A DNA stretch of 64,000 bases, from assembly GCA_025656455.1 (NCBI GenBank), contig JAHXHS010000020.1, forward strand, positions 1 to 64,000, written 5' to 3'. The position numbers and the translations under genes were made by a program. This document shows, one piece after another, positions 61,724 to 64,000 of the stretch; within the stretch, counting starts at the first letter, position 1; every line of letters starts with the position of its first letter. A model generated the notes under the pieces. That model saw only the letters and a list, made by a program, of their open reading frames with translations, had not been told where the DNA came from and made no database searches. This DNA is from Candidatus Thiodiazotropha sp. (ex Epidulcina cf. delphinae) (GTDB lineage: Bacteria; Pseudomonadota; Gammaproteobacteria; Chromatiales; Chromatiaceae).

Positions 61724-63165
61724 CCAGGGTGTGCTTTAAAAATATAGGCCATGGTGCGCATCAACCATTGACCTAATTCTCTCGAGGGTGTTCCCGCGAT
61801 GGAAGGGGTAACGAGATTTTTCTTGCCACGGATCTTCAACGCGGGCTGGCGGTGTAGCTCCACCATCTCGTCCACACCGGGAAACTCCGCCGTGCTCTGG
61901 CTCATCATGATGCCGTCCGCCGGGGCTGCGCCGCAGAGTCGTGAGGCGAGGTTCACTGTGTCGCCCACCACGGTATACTCCAACCGGTCGGGAATACCGA
62001 TGTTGCCCGCGAGCATAGTGCCGCTGTTAATGCCTATACGCAGCATGATCGGCTCCTTGCCCATCTGCCGGCGCTGTTTGTTGATGTGGCGCACCATGGC
62101 CTGGATCAGCCAAGCGCAGCGGACCGCTTGCTTACCGTGTTCCATGTCGGCTTCGGGGACGCCGAACAGGATCATCGCGCTGTCGCCGATGAATTTATCC
62201 ACCACCCCTCTGCAACGATGGGCCGCATCTGCGATGGCCCCGAGATAGAGGTTGAGCAGGGAGGCCACTTCGTCGGCGGGTAGATCCTCGGAGAGTTGGG
62301 TGAAGCCGACGATGTCGCAGAACAGCACGCTGCCGTCCATCTCCTGGTTGGACAGGCGAGGCTGTGAGAGATTGGAGAGTATCTTCTCCGCCACCACCGG
62401 AGAGACATAACGTGACAGGGCGTCCTCTACTTGGCGCTTTTCCAGCAGTCCGGCGGTCATGCGGTCGAAATGGGCATACACCTGGCCTATTTCGTCCTGG
62501 CGTTCCACGTCCATCGGACTGATCAGAAGCCCTGTTTGCGGTTGTTGTCCCGCCTGGGCGAGCCGGGTGATCGGGCGACTCAGGCGTCTGCTCAGCACAT
62601 AGGAGAGGATGCCCGCAATGAGAATCAGACCCAAGGTGGCGTAACTGATGATGCTAATGGTTCGCTTTTGATTGCGGTCGAGGAATTTCCGGTCCAGGGT
62701 GATCACGGCGTGACCGGCGATTACGTCCCGGAAGCTGATGGAACTGAAGAAGGTGATCGCGGTGTACCGGTTGTTGTGCTTGTCGCGCCAGGCCCAGATC
62801 ATGGGCGTGAGTTCATCGGTGCTTGGCAGCTGGTGCGGGACATTGCCCGAGATGATCCAGGGTTTACCGGTTGGCACGATGGCCGCGCCGACCACATTAT
62901 CGTTCTGGGTCTGCCGGCTTACCAGTCCCTGCAGATTGAATTGATCATCGGCGAGCAGCGGTTCACTGGCCGAATGGGCCAGCTGTTCCACCAGGACTTC
63001 ACCGAATCCCTTGACCTCGCGCATATGGAAACCGGTCTGTTGGGTGATGAGGAACCAGCCGAGCACACCCATCACAAGGGTGATCAGGGCGCCGATATAG
63101 ACCGTCCATTTGATGGCGATGGGTACGGGCGCCTTGCGAAAGAGTCGTGCCAACCAGTTGATCAC
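61720..63165 (-). CDS. Membrane class III adenylate/guanylate cyclase with HAMP
   Basis: The 481-aa protein has TM1 (VYIGALITLVMGVLGWFLIT), a periplasmic sensor (~45-160), TM2 (TISIISYATLGLILIAGILS), HAMP (RRLSRPITRLAQAG) and a class III catalytic domain. Metal-binding Asp lie in LFCDIVGFTQLS and DKFIGDSAMILFG; the substrate region RLEYTVVGDTVNLASRL is standard for bacterial adenylate cyclases. All catalytic residues I can check are present. It probably makes cAMP in response to a periplasmic signal. Its stop overlaps the lipoprotein start. Confidence 0.92.
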   Translation of the reverse strand: MINWLARLFRKAPVPIAIKWTVYIGALITLVMGVLGWFLITQQTGFHMREVKGFGEVLVEQLAHSASEPLLADDQFNLQGLVSRQTQNDNVVGAAIVPTGKPWIISGNVPHQLPSTDELTPMIWAWRDKHNNRYTAITFFSSISFRDVIAGHAVITLDRKFLDRNQKRTISIISYATLGLILIAGILSYVLSRRLSRPITRLAQAGQQPQTGLLISPMDVERQDEIGQVYAHFDRMTAGLLEKRQVEDALSRYVSPVVAEKILSNLSQPRLSNQEMDGSVLFCDIVGFTQLSEDLPADEVASLLNLYLGAIADAAHRCRGVVDKFIGDSAMILFGVPEADMEHGKQAVRCAWLIQAMVRHINKQRRQMGKEPIMLRIGINSGTMLAGNIGIPDRLEYTVVGDTVNLASRLCGAAPADGIMMSQSTAEFPGVDEMVELHRQPALKIRGKKNLVTPSIAGTPSRELGQWLMRTMAYIFKAHPG

Positions 63166-63359
63166 GGATAAAAATCCAATCCAATAATTATAAATCTGTA
63201 AGACAGGACGTACTTTAATTTAGTCTTGGACTGCAGGAAGCTTCGATGGAAAAAGCCGATCCATTATAGCCCCATTCCGTCAGGGTGTCGTTGATTGCCA
63301 TGGGCGATGTGAGAACTTACCCGAACCTCAACAGGTCTACAACCAAATCAATGCGGATT

Positions 63360-64000
63360 TTACTGAGAATTGACGGGTACCTTGGCGGCGCGATTGATGT
63401 GCTGTAACAGGCGGGCCGAAATCTCCTCGATGGACATGGATGTGGTGTCCAGATAGGGGATGTTATAGTGCTTGAATAGTTCCTCGGCCAACTTGATCTC
63501 CATTTTGCACTGTTCCAGGGATGAGTAGCGACGGTCGGGGCGGCGCTCCTGACGAATGCGCTGCAGTTGCAGCGGATCGATGGTCAGGCCGTAGAGTTTG
63601 TCCCGGTAGACGTGCAGCGTCTTGGGGAGCAGGTCGTTGTGCAGGTCGTCATCCGTCAAGGGGTAGTTGGCTGCAAGCACACTGTGTTGCAGGCCGAGAA
63701 ACAGGCAGGTGGGCGTCTTGCCGCTGCGGGAGACGCCGATCAGGATCAGATCGGCGGCCGGGTAGTTCTTGGTTATCGCGCCGTCATCGTTGTGCAAGGC
63801 GAAGTTGACCGCGTGGATGCGCTGATCGTAGGCGCGACTGTTGTCGGTGGTATGGTAGCGGCCCAGGGCGTGGGAAGAGGGTAGCTTCAACTCCTCTTCC
63901 AGGCGGCTGGTGAAGGACTCGAAGAAGTCCATGACCGGCACGTCCAGGTCCTTGAAATAGTCGCGAATCCGGGGGTCGACCAGGGTGGTGAAGACGATGG
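63360..64000 (-). CDS. ppsR: Phosphoenolpyruvate synthase regulatory kinase/phosphorylase, 5' part outside window
   Basis: The visible C-terminal 212 residues belong to the DUF299 family: FTTLVDPRIRDYFKDLDVPV, HALGRYHTTDNSRAYDQRIH, AADLILIGVSRSGKTPTCLF (P-loop GVSRSGKT) and the tail MSIEEISARLLQHIN. PpsR uses ADP and Pi to switch phosphoenolpyruvate synthase between inactive phosphorylated and active forms. The frame runs off the right edge; about 60-65 residues are missing. A Met at 63941 is internal. Confidence 0.95.
   Translation of the reverse strand, partial: IVFTTLVDPRIRDYFKDLDVPVMDFFESFTSRLEEELKLPSSHALGRYHTTDNSRAYDQRIHAVNFALHNDDGAITKNYPAADLILIGVSRSGKTPTCLFLGLQHSVLAANYPLTDDDLHNDLLPKTLHVYRDKLYGLTIDPLQLQRIRQERRPDRRYSSLEQCKMEIKLAEELFKHYNIPYLDTTSMSIEEISARLLQHINRAAKVPVNSQ

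Overview
The window looks like a chromosomal segment of a GC-rich gammaproteobacterium. The order recA-recX-alaS-lysC-csrA-tRNA-Ser, the holC-pepA / lptF-lptG divergent pair and a ppsR-type regulator are standard gammaproteobacterial housekeeping blocks. Multihaem cytochromes, a Tat-exported molybdopterin oxidoreductase and many short palindromic repeats would fit a respiratory, possibly sulfur-cycle Chromatiales-like bacterium. That placement is inference, because no rRNA gene is present.

Layout. 1-4.7 kb: a decayed defence/toxin-antitoxin zone with a frameshifted SEC-C gene, a HepT/MntA-type pair whose hepT is split by a short mobile element, a truncated fic gene, a GxxExxY repeat cassette and an HNH nuclease gene. 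4.6-12.2 kb: one type I restriction-modification operon, hsdM-rhuM-hsdS-hsdR, on the minus strand. 12.6-16.4 kb: a lipoprotein, a dihaem cytochrome and a large PKD-repeat multihaem secreted protein. 16.9-20.5 kb: a compact thiazole/oxazole-modified peptide (TOMM) locus made of a 9-Cys precursor, an E1-like/YcaO fusion and a SagB-type dehydrogenase. 21.0-29.1 kb: dgkA and NUDIX genes leading into a phosphotransfer/phosphatase gene set of the GAK type (PhoU-like/APH-like kinase, ATP-grasp, HprK-related kinase B, SixA-NUDIX fusion, second histidine phosphatase, metallophosphoesterase, amphi-Trp protein). 29.5-32.9 kb: pncC, thpR, recA, recX. 33.4-33.9 kb: a second, inverted copy of the GxxExxY cassette.

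34.0-44.0 kb: a regulatory trio (PhnD-like binding protein, histidine kinase, sigma-54 response regulator) is divergent from a multihaem cytochrome, ferredoxin, molybdoenzyme and TorD-like chaperone operon. A near-consensus sigma-54 promoter and two palindromic upstream sites lie between them, so sensing, activation and respiratory output can be read from the sequence. 45.3-50.5 kb: alaS, lysC, csrA and tRNA-Ser(GCU), followed by three 166-bp tandem units that carry inverted copies of the tRNA 3' end. 50.9-64 kb: a chemoreceptor, a truncated dehydrogenase, holC, pepA, lptFG, a PIN/AbrB toxin-antitoxin pair, a DUF3943-like envelope protein, a lipoprotein plus class III cyclase operon, and the start-truncated ppsR at the window edge.

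An unusual layer runs over all of this: 158-264 bp elements with perfect terminal inverted repeats, each bounded by CTAG. At least four different terminal sequences occur in intact copies within 64 kb. The copy in hepT shows that CTAG is a 4-bp target duplication, because removing the element plus one CTAG restores a 119-codon frame exactly. Other copies sit in the recA leader, directly before pncC, and in the stop codon of lptG. No transposase is encoded in the window.
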